Shown piece by piece: positions 16,719 through 24,138 of a stretch of 35,302 bases of DNA. The translations under genes and the position numbers were made by a program. The notes under the pieces are model-generated. The model had not been told where the DNA came from. It did not search any database and saw only the letters and a program-made list of their open reading frames with translations. Position 1 is the first letter of the stretch; the number at the start of each line of letters is the position of its first letter. Source of the stretch: an uncultured Lachnospiraceae bacterium (GTDB lineage: Bacteria > Bacillota > Clostridia > Lachnospirales > Lachnospiraceae); contig CAJUED010000042.1 of NCBI GenBank assembly GCA_910585075.1, positions 1 through 35,302 on the forward strand, in the 5' to 3' direction.

Positions 16719-17177
16719 ATGGATTTTTTGAACAAGGCAAAGGAATCGCTTACCATGGCGGGAAAGGAAATCACCCAGAAGGCCAGCGATATGTCAGGGA
16801 TTGCCCGGGCGAATCTGCAGCTGAGGGAGGATGAAAAGAAGCTTCGGGAGGCTTTCCGGAAGCTGGGAGAGCAGTTTTTTGAGGAGCACCCGGAGGAAGC
16901 CACAAGGCTTTTCCCGGAGCAGGTGCATGATATCCGCAGTGCCTATGAGGCGATTGAAGGGGACAAAAAAGAGCTGATAAGCTTAAAAGGAATGCGGATT
17001 TGCCCCAACTGCGGCGCGGAGCAGGAACAGGGGACTTCCACCTGTAAGGTCTGCGGCATCAACATGGATGAGGTGGAGGATACTTCCAAAGAGGAAAGTA
17101 TCGCGTATTGTCCTGACTGCGGCCATGAGACCGTGGCGGGAGCAAGGTTCTGCATGAATTGCGGTGCAAAATTATAA
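16719..17177 (+). CDS. Zinc-ribbon protein with N-terminal helical domain
   Basis: A 152-residue protein. Residues 1-90 are charged and helical (a likely coiled coil, with REDEKKLREAFRKLGEQFFEEHP). Two zinc ribbons follow: CPNCGAEQEQGTSTCKVCG at about 95-113 and CPDCGHETVAGARFCMNCG at about 131-149. No enzyme domain is seen. The ATG follows AGGAGG. A terminator follows directly, so it is probably a single-gene unit. Function is unknown; proteins of this shape are common in Lachnospiraceae. Confidence 0.8.
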   Translation: MDFLNKAKESLTMAGKEITQKASDMSGIARANLQLREDEKKLREAFRKLGEQFFEEHPEEATRLFPEQVHDIRSAYEAIEGDKKELISLKGMRICPNCGAEQEQGTSTCKVCGINMDEVEDTSKEESIAYCPDCGHETVAGARFCMNCGAKL

Positions 17178-17200
17178 AATGAATATAATGTGTAAAGTGA

Positions 17201-17231
17201 AGCTCCTGAAGCCAAATTCAGGAGCTTTTTT
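17201..17231 (+). terminator. Intrinsic terminator after the zinc-ribbon gene
   Basis: AGCTCCTGAA (17201-17210) pairs perfectly with TTCAGGAGCT (17217-17226) around a 6-nt loop, and a run of Ts follows. Confidence 0.9.
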
Positions 17232-17279
17232 AGGCCACAGTATCTGTTACGCTGTCTCCTGGTGGAAAATATGTTACAC

Positions 17280-17308
17280 TTGCGAAATGTCAGTCCTTAT
17301 TTTATAAT
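17280..17308 (+). promoter_or_regulatory. Promoter for the ferritin-like gene
   Basis: TTGCGA (17280-17285), a 17-bp spacer and a perfect TATAAT (17303-17308). The predicted start near 17315 is immediately before the structured leader. Confidence 0.6.
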
Positions 17309-17316
17309 TTTATCAG

Positions 17317-17434
17317 CGGGCGGCCGCAAAGCAGTGGGAAACGCTGAAAGCGCGTTTGGCGGACGCCCGACATGAAATAAGTTGTCGGAAATACTCTAAG
17401 TGGGTGGTCAAAAATGTTCAAACCCACAACTTAT
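17317..17434 (+). ncRNA. Candidate structured leader RNA (unknown cis-regulatory element)
   Basis: Two folded domains are visible. In the first, CGGGCGGCCGCAAA (17317-17330) pairs with TTTGGCGGACGCCCG (17355-17369), near-perfect with one mismatch and one bulge. In the second, ATAAGTT (17377-17383) pairs with AACTTAT (17428-17434) and encloses GTGGGT (17400-17405) paired with ACCCAC (17422-17427). It begins two bases after the predicted transcription start and ends 47 bases before the chosen start codon of the ferritin-like gene. I could not match it to a known riboswitch class. Confidence 0.5.
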
Positions 17435-17481
17435 GAATGGCATGGCTGAACTGTTACGAATATGTAAAAGAAGGTACTCTT

Positions 17482-18213
17482 ATGGTTGACTTTACAAAAT
17501 CAAGGATGAATCGGTTTACGTATAAGGAATGGGACGATTATTTTGCCCAAAATGACAGGCACAGGCTGGAGATTGATTTTTCTCGGGAGAAAATTTTATC
17601 AAAGGCAATGAAAAAGCAGATTTTCCCCTCCATACGGGAATTTCAGAAGGGAGAGGGCTCGGACGGCAGCTATCTTATGGAAGCGGCGTCAGCCTTTGCG
17701 GACAAATACGGAATACCGGAATATAAAGAGGCCATGGGGCGGTTTGTCAGAGAGGAGAACTGGCACAGCGCGTATCTGAAAAAGTACATGGATTTCCATC
17801 AGGTAAAGACAAAGAAAAACTCTTTTTTGGATAAGGTGTTCAGGAGACTGCGGCGGCTTGGAGGCATCAGGTGCGAGGTGACCGTACTGGTGACTGCGGA
17901 AATGATTGCGCTGACTTACTATGAGGCCCTGTCGAGGAATACGGATTCGGCGGCGTTAAAGAGCATATGCAGGCAGATGCTGTCGGATGAAATACCTCAT
18001 ATTATGTTTCAATCTTATACCTTAAGCTATTTTTCAAACAATCTTTTTTACAAATGTATGAGGATAGCGCTTATGGAGGCGACGCTGCTGTTTGTATGGG
18101 GCACTTTTGGAAATGTATACCGGGCCGGAGGCTATGACTTCTGTGAATTTCTAAAGGAAAATATGGGATATTTGCGGCAGTCCATGTTTTTGGCGTCAGG
18201 ATTGGAAACGTAA
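17482..18213 (+). CDS. Ferritin-like di-iron domain protein of unknown function
   Basis: A 243-residue soluble helical protein. Candidate metal ligands follow the ferritin-like pattern: Glu 67, E92-x-x-H95 (in REENWHSAYLKKYMD), Glu 140 (in TAEMIALTYYEAL) and E170-x-x-H173 (in DEIPHIMFQ). This suggests a four-helix di-iron carboxylate protein, perhaps an oxidase or oxygenase, though the substrate is unknown. The ATG at 17482 is chosen because the upstream in-frame extension to 17437 (MAWLNCYEY) overlaps the end of the structured leader and has no ribosome-binding site. A FadR/GntR-type regulator follows within 34 bases and may be co-transcribed. Confidence 0.7.
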   Translation: MVDFTKSRMNRFTYKEWDDYFAQNDRHRLEIDFSREKILSKAMKKQIFPSIREFQKGEGSDGSYLMEAASAFADKYGIPEYKEAMGRFVREENWHSAYLKKYMDFHQVKTKKNSFLDKVFRRLRRLGGIRCEVTVLVTAEMIALTYYEALSRNTDSAALKSICRQMLSDEIPHIMFQSYTLSYFSNNLFYKCMRIALMEATLLFVWGTFGNVYRAGGYDFCEFLKENMGYLRQSMFLASGLET

Positions 18214-18247
18214 GATATACGGCTGTAGATTGGTGGATTGGAAAGAT

Positions 18248-18979
18248 ATGTATCAGTTTGATAAATTTGACAAAAGACTTCTGGGGGAACAGATTGAGGA
18301 CGAGCTGCTGAATTTTATCAGACAGGAACGACTGGAAGTGGGACAGAAAATACCAAATGAATTTGAGCTGGCTGAGAAATTCGGCGTAGGACGCAGTACC
18401 ATCAGGGAAGCGGTTAAGGGGCTGGCGATAAAAGGAATACTGGAGGTAAAGAGAGGTTCCGGGACTTATATCACGGCTACCCGTTCGATAGAAGACGACC
18501 CCTTAAGATTGTCCAAGTTACAGGATAAATATAAATTGGCTCTGGAGTTATTTGATGTACGTCTTTTGCTGGAACCGGAAATTGCGGCTCTGGCGGCGGA
18601 ATATGCAACTCAGGAGGAAATGGAACAGCTGAAAATGCTCTGCGACCAGGTGGAGGATTTGTATCTGAGCGGGCAAAATCACATCCCCAAGGACATTGAG
18701 TTTCACACCTGTATTGCCAGGTGCAGTAAGAACCGGGTGATTGAAACGCTGATTCCAATCATCAATACGGCGGTTATGACCTTTGCAAATCTCACCCACA
18801 GGACGCTGATGCAGGAGACCATTGAAACCCACAGGGCGGTTGTGAATTGTATTTTGGACCATGACCCGGTTGGAGCGAAGTGCGCTATGGTCATGCATCT
18901 GACCTACAATCGCCAGGCGCTGATTAGGAAAGAAAGGGAGCACAGGGAAGCAGAAGGTAAAAAAGCGGAAGAACAATAA
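18248..18979 (+). CDS. FadR-subfamily GntR transcriptional regulator
   Basis: A winged helix-turn-helix domain occupies residues about 10-77 (KIPNEFELAEKFGVGRSTIRE, then the wing VKRGSGTYIT). A C-terminal all-helical FCD ligand-binding domain follows (from FDVRLLLEPEIAALAA), with the metal/ligand histidine pattern (FHTCIARCSKN, THRAVVNCILDHD). FadR-type members often sense sugar acids, which fits the gluconate-type permease, dehydratase and kinase genes that follow. The ATG at 18248 is preferred to the TTG at 18230. The gene ends before a strong hairpin, so it may regulate the downstream set from a separate transcript. Confidence 0.88.
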   Translation: MYQFDKFDKRLLGEQIEDELLNFIRQERLEVGQKIPNEFELAEKFGVGRSTIREAVKGLAIKGILEVKRGSGTYITATRSIEDDPLRLSKLQDKYKLALELFDVRLLLEPEIAALAAEYATQEEMEQLKMLCDQVEDLYLSGQNHIPKDIEFHTCIARCSKNRVIETLIPIINTAVMTFANLTHRTLMQETIETHRAVVNCILDHDPVGAKCAMVMHLTYNRQALIRKEREHREAEGKKAEEQ

Positions 18980-19136
18980 GAAATGGCAGATAAGACCAAC
19001 GATTAAGACTGACAATTAAAAATAACAATCAGAACTAATAATTAGGAATAGCAGGAAAGAAAAAAGATAAAAATCAGATGTTTTACGCCGCATTGGTGAG
19101 ATAAAGAAAGCCATATGTTGAAGTTTCATAAAAATG

Positions 19137-19182
19137 CACAAAAAAGGAGGGGTTTAAATCGAAAAGTCCTTCTTTTTTTGTG
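19137..19182. terminator. Terminator hairpin between the regulator and gntP
   Basis: CACAAAAAAGGAGG (from 19137) pairs imperfectly with TCCTTCTTTTTTTGTG (to 19182) with a roughly 15-nt loop. The right arm carries seven Ts on the + strand and the left arm gives a T run on the - strand, so it could act in both directions. Confidence 0.65.
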
Positions 19183-19218
19183 TAAAAAAACGAAAATAAA
19201 TGAAATACATCAGACATA

Positions 19219-19247
19219 TTGACAATATAATATAATAAAAGTAACAT
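19219..19247 (+). promoter_or_regulatory. Promoter for gntP
   Basis: A consensus TTGACA (19219-19224), a 17-bp spacer rich in TATAAT-like A/T runs, and TAACAT (19242-19247). The stretch downstream to 19302 contains CGTCATATGATTTATGATG, a partly palindromic candidate operator for the upstream FadR-type protein. Confidence 0.55.
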
Positions 19248-19302
19248 AATAAGCAGAATACATAATACGTCATATGATTTATGATGAAAAGGAGGAAAAC
19301 TT

Positions 19303-20661
19303 ATGAACGCAGAAGCGGCTGCTCTGAATCCTACAAGGCTTGTGATAGCGGCAATCATTGGGTTGGTAATATTGCTGGTGCTGATTATCAAGTTTAAGAT
19401 TCAGGCTATGATTTCCATTTTAACCGGAGCAATTGCCATAGGTCTGATTGCGGGAATGCCTGTGGAGGATATTGTGAGCGCGGTAAATGATGGTATTGGT
19501 AACACATTAAAAGGAATTGCGTTGTTGGTAGGGCTTGGCTCCATGTTTGGAGCCATATTGGAGATATCCGGTGGCGCCCAGACTTTGGCAGTAACCATGG
19601 TAAAATGGTTTGGTGATAAAAAAGCGGCCTGGGCCTTGGGAATCACCGGTCTGGTAATCGCAATGCCGGTATTTTTTGACGCTGGTCTGATTATCCTGAT
19701 TCCGTTAGCATTTTCCCTTGCCAAGAGAACAAAGAGGTCTTCTTTGTTCTATGCAATTCCGCTTTTGGCAGGACTTGCGGTAGGTCATGCGTTTATTCCG
19801 CCCACACCGGGACCGATTCTTGTGGCGACCATGTTAAATGTAGACCTTGGATGGGTTATTCTTGTGGGTATTTTCTGTGGGGCTGTGGCAATGGTGGTTG
19901 CAGGGCCCGTATGGGGTTCCATTTGTGGTAAAAAGTATAATATTCCGGTGCCGGAGCATGTGGCAAACCAGGAGGAATATGATGAGTCTAAGCTGCCTAA
20001 TTTCTGGGCAATTGTGGGAATTATTATGATTCCTCTTGTACTGATTATTCTGGATTCTGTGACCGGCGTTATTCCGGCGCTTGCATTCCTTCAGCCTGTG
20101 TTCGGTTTCCTGGGTGAGCCTTTTGTAGCGCTGCTGATTGCAACGGTTGCAGCAATGATCATTCTTGGCCTGAGGCATGGATACAGCACCGAAGAACTGG
20201 AAAAGGTTATGACCAAATCCTTAGAGCCTACCGGATTGATTCTGCTGGTGACGGCCTGCGGTGGTGTGCTCCGTTATGTGCTTCAGTATTCAGGCCTGGG
20301 TGATGTGATTGGAAATGCGGTTTCCTCCATGTCTCTGCCCATTGTAGTGCTTGCGTTTATTGTAGCTGCGCTGGTGCGTATCTGCGTAGGTTCTTCCACA
20401 GTGGCAATGACCATGGCAGCAGGAATTATCGCGGCAATTCCCGGTATTGCGGAGCTCTCTCCCTTGTATCTGGCATGTACAACAGCGGCTGTTGCGGGCG
20501 GTGCAACGGTTTGCTCCCACTTTAATGATTCAGGATTCTGGCTGGTAAAATCTCTGGTTGGAATGGATGAAAAGATGACATTAAAGACATGGACCATCAT
20601 GGAAACACTTGTCGGCGGTACGGGTTTTGTGGTAGCATTAATTATATCATTTTTTGCCTGA
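19303..20661 (+). CDS. GntP-family gluconate/sugar-acid:proton symporter
   Basis: A 452-residue hydrophobic protein with about 12 membrane helices. GntP-family features include GLGSMFGAILEISGGAQ, FFDAGLIILIPLAFSLAK, GHAFIPPTPGP and the C-terminal CSHFNDSGFW. The family imports gluconate or related sugar acids with protons. The dehydratase and KDG kinase genes downstream support a hexonate substrate, but the exact one is not readable from sequence. A GGAGG ribosome-binding site is present. Expression is probably controlled by the FadR-type protein encoded upstream. Confidence 0.93.
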   Translation: MNAEAAALNPTRLVIAAIIGLVILLVLIIKFKIQAMISILTGAIAIGLIAGMPVEDIVSAVNDGIGNTLKGIALLVGLGSMFGAILEISGGAQTLAVTMVKWFGDKKAAWALGITGLVIAMPVFFDAGLIILIPLAFSLAKRTKRSSLFYAIPLLAGLAVGHAFIPPTPGPILVATMLNVDLGWVILVGIFCGAVAMVVAGPVWGSICGKKYNIPVPEHVANQEEYDESKLPNFWAIVGIIMIPLVLIILDSVTGVIPALAFLQPVFGFLGEPFVALLIATVAAMIILGLRHGYSTEELEKVMTKSLEPTGLILLVTACGGVLRYVLQYSGLGDVIGNAVSSMSLPIVVLAFIVAALVRICVGSSTVAMTMAAGIIAAIPGIAELSPLYLACTTAAVAGGATVCSHFNDSGFWLVKSLVGMDEKMTLKTWTIMETLVGGTGFVVALIISFFA

Positions 20662-20756
20662 AATCATTTTATAGATAAAAATGCTTTACAGGAATGGTGA
20701 AAATTCAGGTATAAATCCGGGGATAGAAAAGATAGACAAAAAATGCCGGCAGCAGA

Positions 20757-20832
20757 TTTGTGACCGGTGGCGGCATGTGCCGATATGTATATGATTTGTA
20801 ACTGGTGATGGCATATGGTGATATACATATGA
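20757..20832 (+). repeat. 38-bp imperfect tandem repeat upstream of the dehydratase gene
   Basis: TTTGT-AC-GGTG units start at 20757 and 20795 with an exact period of 38; by eye about 29 of 38 positions agree. Both copies end in ATATGA-type palindromic sequence (GATATGTATATGA, GATATACATATGA). The position in the 250-base gap between gntP and the dehydratase fits a duplicated regulator-binding site. Confidence 0.6.
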
Positions 20833-20913
20833 ATTCACATGCAAATGTACATACATGATTTGGGGATATCAGGAAAACGAAATTTGACCGGAAAGAAATG
20901 GAGGGTGACAAGA

Positions 20914-22665
20914 ATGAATTTAAAAAGTCAGGAAATGCGTAAGCTGGCGCCGGAGCTGGACCCGCTTCGCATTGGAACGGGTTGGAAGCCGGAGGATTTG
21001 GCGAAGCCTCAGGTGATTATCGAGAGTACTTATGGGGACAGCCACCCGGGCAGCGGGCATCTTAACCTGCTGGTGGAGGAAGTGAAAAAGGGCGTTGAGG
21101 AGGCCGGAGGCTTCGGCGCAAGATATTACTGTACGGACATGTGCGACGGGGAAAGCCAGGGGACGGACGGCATCAATTTCAGCCTTGTAAGCCGGGAGAT
21201 GATTGCCAACATGATTGAGATTCAGGCAAACGCAACGCCTTTTGACGCCGGAGTTTATCTGGCAAGCTGTGACAAGGGAATGCCGGGGAATCTGATGGCA
21301 TTATGTAGGGTGAATATTCCCGCTGTGGTGGTGCCCGGGGGAACCATGAATGCAGGGCCGGATATGCTGACCCTTGAACAGCTTGGCATGTACAGCGCCA
21401 AGTACCAGAGAGGGGAAATTGACGAGGATAAGTTAAACTGGGCAAAGCATAACGCCTGCCCCAGCTGCGGCGCATGCTCCTTTATCGGAACCGCTTCAAC
21501 CATGCAGATTATGGCGGAGGCCTTAGGCCTTGCACTGCCGGGAAGCGCGCTGATGCCCGCCACAAGCCCCGACCTTCTTGCCTATGCCAGGGATGCGGGA
21601 AAACAGGCGGTGAAGCTGGCCCTTATGGAAAATATGAGACCCAGCGATATTGTCACAATGGACAGCTTTGAGAATGCGATTTTGGTCCATGCGGCAATTT
21701 CCGGAAGCACCAACTGCCTGCTCCACATACCGGCAGTTGCCCATGAGCTGGGCATTGAGATAACGGGAGACACCTTTGACCGTTTGCACAGAAATGCCCG
21801 GTATCTTCTGGATATCCGCCCGGCAGGACGCTGGCCGGCGGAATGCTTCTATTATGCAGGCGGGGTTCCTGCAATTATGGAAGAAATCCGTGATTATCTC
21901 CATTTAGATGCCATAACCGTAACCGGAAAGACGCTGGGAGAAAATCTGGATGAATTAAAGAATAATGGATTTTATGAGCGCTGTGACAAGTGGCTGCAGG
22001 ATTTCAATAAGCGCTACGGCTGTCAGGTGACAAAGGAAGATATCATCCGTCCTTTTGACAAGGCTCTTGGAACAGACGGAAGCATTGCTATCCTGCGCGG
22101 AAACCTTGCGCCGGAAGGGGCTGTCATCAAGCACACGGCTTGTCCCAAAGAAATGTTTAAAGCCGTGCTCCGGGCAAGACCCTTTGACAGTGAGGAGGAA
22201 TGCTTGGACGCCGTGTTAAAGCATAAGGTGGAAAAGGGAGACGCTGTCTTTATCCGCTATGAGGGCCCCAAGGGAAGCGGCATGCCGGAAATGTTCTACA
22301 CCTCCGAGGCAATCAGCAGTGACAAGGAGCTGGGAAGAAGCATTGCCCTTATCACCGACGGACGTTTTTCAGGGGCGTCCACAGGGCCGGTGATTGGACA
22401 TTGCAGTCCCGAGGCGGCTGACGGCGGCCCCATTGCATTGGTGGAGGAAGGCGACCTGATTGAGATTGACGTGATGGAGCGGAAACTGAACATCATAGGA
22501 ATCCATGGAGAGAAAAAGACGCCGGAGGAGATTGACGCAGTTTTGGCGGAGCGCAAAAAGAACTGGAAGCCCAGGGAGCTTCGGTATAAGAGGGGAGCTT
22601 TGCGCCTGTTCAGCGAACACGCGGTAAGCCCTATGAAAGGCGCTTATCTGGCATATGACGATTAA
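20914..22665 (+). CDS. IlvD/Edd-family sugar-acid dehydratase
   Basis: A 584-residue Fe-S dehydratase. SCDKGMPGN (Cys 119) and CPSCGACSFIGTASTM (Cys 182, 185, 188) match the cluster-ligand regions of the IlvD/Edd family, and GRFSGASTGPVIGH near the C-terminus is also typical. The N-terminal position where dihydroxy-acid dehydratases have PCNxH reads PGSGH, so the third usual Cys is absent; CTDMC (73-77) lies nearby. Start 20914 is chosen over the longer frame because GGAGGGTGA precedes it. Flanked by gntP and a PfkB kinase, it probably converts an aldonate such as gluconate to 2-keto-3-deoxygluconate rather than acting in branched-chain amino acid synthesis. Confidence 0.9.
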   Translation: MNLKSQEMRKLAPELDPLRIGTGWKPEDLAKPQVIIESTYGDSHPGSGHLNLLVEEVKKGVEEAGGFGARYYCTDMCDGESQGTDGINFSLVSREMIANMIEIQANATPFDAGVYLASCDKGMPGNLMALCRVNIPAVVVPGGTMNAGPDMLTLEQLGMYSAKYQRGEIDEDKLNWAKHNACPSCGACSFIGTASTMQIMAEALGLALPGSALMPATSPDLLAYARDAGKQAVKLALMENMRPSDIVTMDSFENAILVHAAISGSTNCLLHIPAVAHELGIEITGDTFDRLHRNARYLLDIRPAGRWPAECFYYAGGVPAIMEEIRDYLHLDAITVTGKTLGENLDELKNNGFYERCDKWLQDFNKRYGCQVTKEDIIRPFDKALGTDGSIAILRGNLAPEGAVIKHTACPKEMFKAVLRARPFDSEEECLDAVLKHKVEKGDAVFIRYEGPKGSGMPEMFYTSEAISSDKELGRSIALITDGRFSGASTGPVIGHCSPEAADGGPIALVEEGDLIEIDVMERKLNIIGIHGEKKTPEEIDAVLAERKKNWKPRELRYKRGALRLFSEHAVSPMKGAYLAYDD

Positions 22666-22684
22666 TAGACAATGAATCGTAAGC

Positions 22685-22722
22685 ACGAATACCAGCCCGG
22701 GAGAACCTGAGCTGGTGTTCGT
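22685..22722 (+). other. Intercistronic hairpin between dehydratase and kinase
   Basis: ACGAATACCAGC (22685-22696) pairs with GCTGGTGTTCGT (22711-22722), 12 bp with one G-U, around a 14-nt loop. CGTATTTATAT follows, so termination would be weak at best. Confidence 0.5.
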
Positions 22723-22779
22723 CGTATTTATATAACTATGCTTCGGAAAGCAAATGCCCACAGGAAAAGGAGGAATCTT

Positions 22780-23868
22780 ATGGAACATGCAAATCCGCTT
22801 TTGAGTAGTAACGACACGGCAAACAAATTTATCACCATCGGAGAGATTATGTTGCGGCTGACCCCGCCCAATTATGAAAAAATCCGCATGGCTTCCAGCT
22901 TTGAGGCCAGCTACGGGGGAAGCGAGGCAAACATTGCCCTGGCCCTTGCAAATTTGGGCGTTGACAGCACATTTTTCAGCGTTGTACCGAACAACAGCCT
23001 TGGAAAAAGCGCGGTTCGTATGCTCCGCAGCAATGACGTGCACTGTACGCCGGTTATCTTAAGCACACCGGAGCAGACCCCCACCCACCGGCTTGGAAGC
23101 TACTATCTGGAGACCGGCTATGGGATTCGGGCCAGCAAGGTCATTTACGACAGGAAAAACAGCGCCATTGCGGAGTTTGATTTCAGCCAGGTGGATTTGA
23201 ATGAGCTTTTGGAAGGCTTTACATGGCTTCACTTAAGCGGCATTACACCGGCGCTTTCCGCAGGCTGCGGCAGCCTGATTTTAAATGCCTTAAAGGTAGC
23301 GAAGGAAAAGGGGATTACGGTGAGCTTTGACGGAAACTTCCGCAGCAAGCTCTGGAGCTGGGAGGAGGCAAGAGATTTCTGCACCCAGTGCCTTCCTTAT
23401 GTGGACGTACTGCTGGGCATTGAGCCCTATCATCTGTGGAAGGATGAGGAAGACCACAGCAAAGGGGATGTAAAGGATGGGGTTCCGTTACAGCCAAGCT
23501 ACGAACAGCAGGACGAGGTTTTCCGTGCTTTTGCAGCAAGATATCCTAACATCAAATGCATTGCAAGACACGTGCGCTATGCCCACAGCGGCAGTGAAAA
23601 CAGCTTAAAGGCTTTTTTGTGGTACGAGAATCATACTTTTGAGAGCAGAATGTTCACCTTTAATATTCTGGACAGAGTGGGCGGCGGAGACGCTTTTGCA
23701 AGCGGGCTGATTTATGCCATGATGCACGGGTATAAGCCTATGGATATGGTGAATTTTGCCGTGGCAAGCAGCGTGATCAAACATACCATCCGGGGAGACG
23801 CCAATATTACGGATGATGTGGAGAGTATTCGGAATTTGATGAATATGAATTATGATATTAAGCGTTAG
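22780..23868 (+). CDS. PfkB-family sugar kinase, probable 2-keto-3-deoxygluconate kinase
   Basis: A 362-residue ribokinase-like enzyme. ITIGEIMLRLTPP at residues 18-30 and GGSEANIALALANLG at 46-60 match the substrate side of KDG kinases. SFDGNFRSKLW is typical, and the second PfkB signature DRVGGGDAFASG carries the catalytic Asp near residue 304. It would phosphorylate KDG to KDPG, the step after the upstream dehydratase. GGAGG lies just before the ATG at 22780; the longer in-frame start at 22738 overlaps the hairpin region. No KDPG aldolase is in the window. Confidence 0.88.
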   Translation: MEHANPLLSSNDTANKFITIGEIMLRLTPPNYEKIRMASSFEASYGGSEANIALALANLGVDSTFFSVVPNNSLGKSAVRMLRSNDVHCTPVILSTPEQTPTHRLGSYYLETGYGIRASKVIYDRKNSAIAEFDFSQVDLNELLEGFTWLHLSGITPALSAGCGSLILNALKVAKEKGITVSFDGNFRSKLWSWEEARDFCTQCLPYVDVLLGIEPYHLWKDEEDHSKGDVKDGVPLQPSYEQQDEVFRAFAARYPNIKCIARHVRYAHSGSENSLKAFLWYENHTFESRMFTFNILDRVGGGDAFASGLIYAMMHGYKPMDMVNFAVASSVIKHTIRGDANITDDVESIRNLMNMNYDIKR

Positions 23869-23929
23869 AACATTTTTCGGGCATGTGCAGGCAAATGATA
23901 TGGAATGATTCAGATTTTAAGAGTTCTGA

Positions 23930-23958
23930 TTGACATATTTTTAAGGCTTGCGTATAAT
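23930..23958 (+). promoter_or_regulatory. Consensus promoter of the type III toxin-antitoxin locus
   Basis: TTGACA (23930-23935), a 17-bp spacer and TATAAT (23953-23958), a full match to the vegetative consensus. The start near 23965 is about 15 bases before the first antitoxin repeat. A very strong promoter is expected for an RNA antitoxin needed in excess. Confidence 0.85.
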
Positions 23959-23979
23959 AATGAAGGGTAGGCAACTACC

Positions 23980-24069
23980 TCACAAGTAGTCCGCTTCCGA
24001 TCATGCGGAAAAGAAATAGATCGTGTCAACGTGGTTCGCTTTCGGTCATGCGAATAATAAATAGACCGT
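23980..24069 (+). ncRNA. cptI: CptI-type RNA antitoxin: two 45-nt pseudoknot repeats
   Basis: Two tandem units with a period of exactly 45. In unit A, TCCGC (23990-23994) pairs with GCGGA (24005-24009), while CGATC (23998-24002) in its loop pairs downstream with GATCG (24019-24023). This is an H-type pseudoknot with a nine-base A-rich loop. In unit B the same helices are TTCGC/GCGAA (24035-24039 with 24050-24054) and CGGTC/GACCG (24043-24047 with 24064-24068). Each helix has one compensatory base-pair change between copies. Promoter upstream, terminator and ToxN-family gene downstream are the standard type III layout. Naming as CptI rests on the toxin family and the repeat length. Confidence 0.88.
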
Positions 24070-24080
24070 GGAAAAGTTTG

Positions 24081-24112
24081 TAAGCCTCTTGCCGGAAAAG
24101 GCAAGGGGCTTA
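24081..24112 (+). terminator. Terminator between antitoxin repeats and toxin gene
   Basis: TAAGCCTCTTGCC (24081-24093) pairs along its whole 13-base length with GGCAAGGGGCTTA (24100-24112), one G-U, around GGAAAA. The tail GTGTATTTA is only partly T-rich, which suits a leaky terminator that lets a minority of transcripts reach the toxin gene, as known for type III loci. Confidence 0.8.
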
Positions 24113-24138
24113 GTGTATTTATAAGGAGAAATTTGCTT

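Noticed and set aside
22369..23043. 224-residue - strand ORF
   Set aside because: It is antisense to the dehydratase and kinase genes, both well supported.
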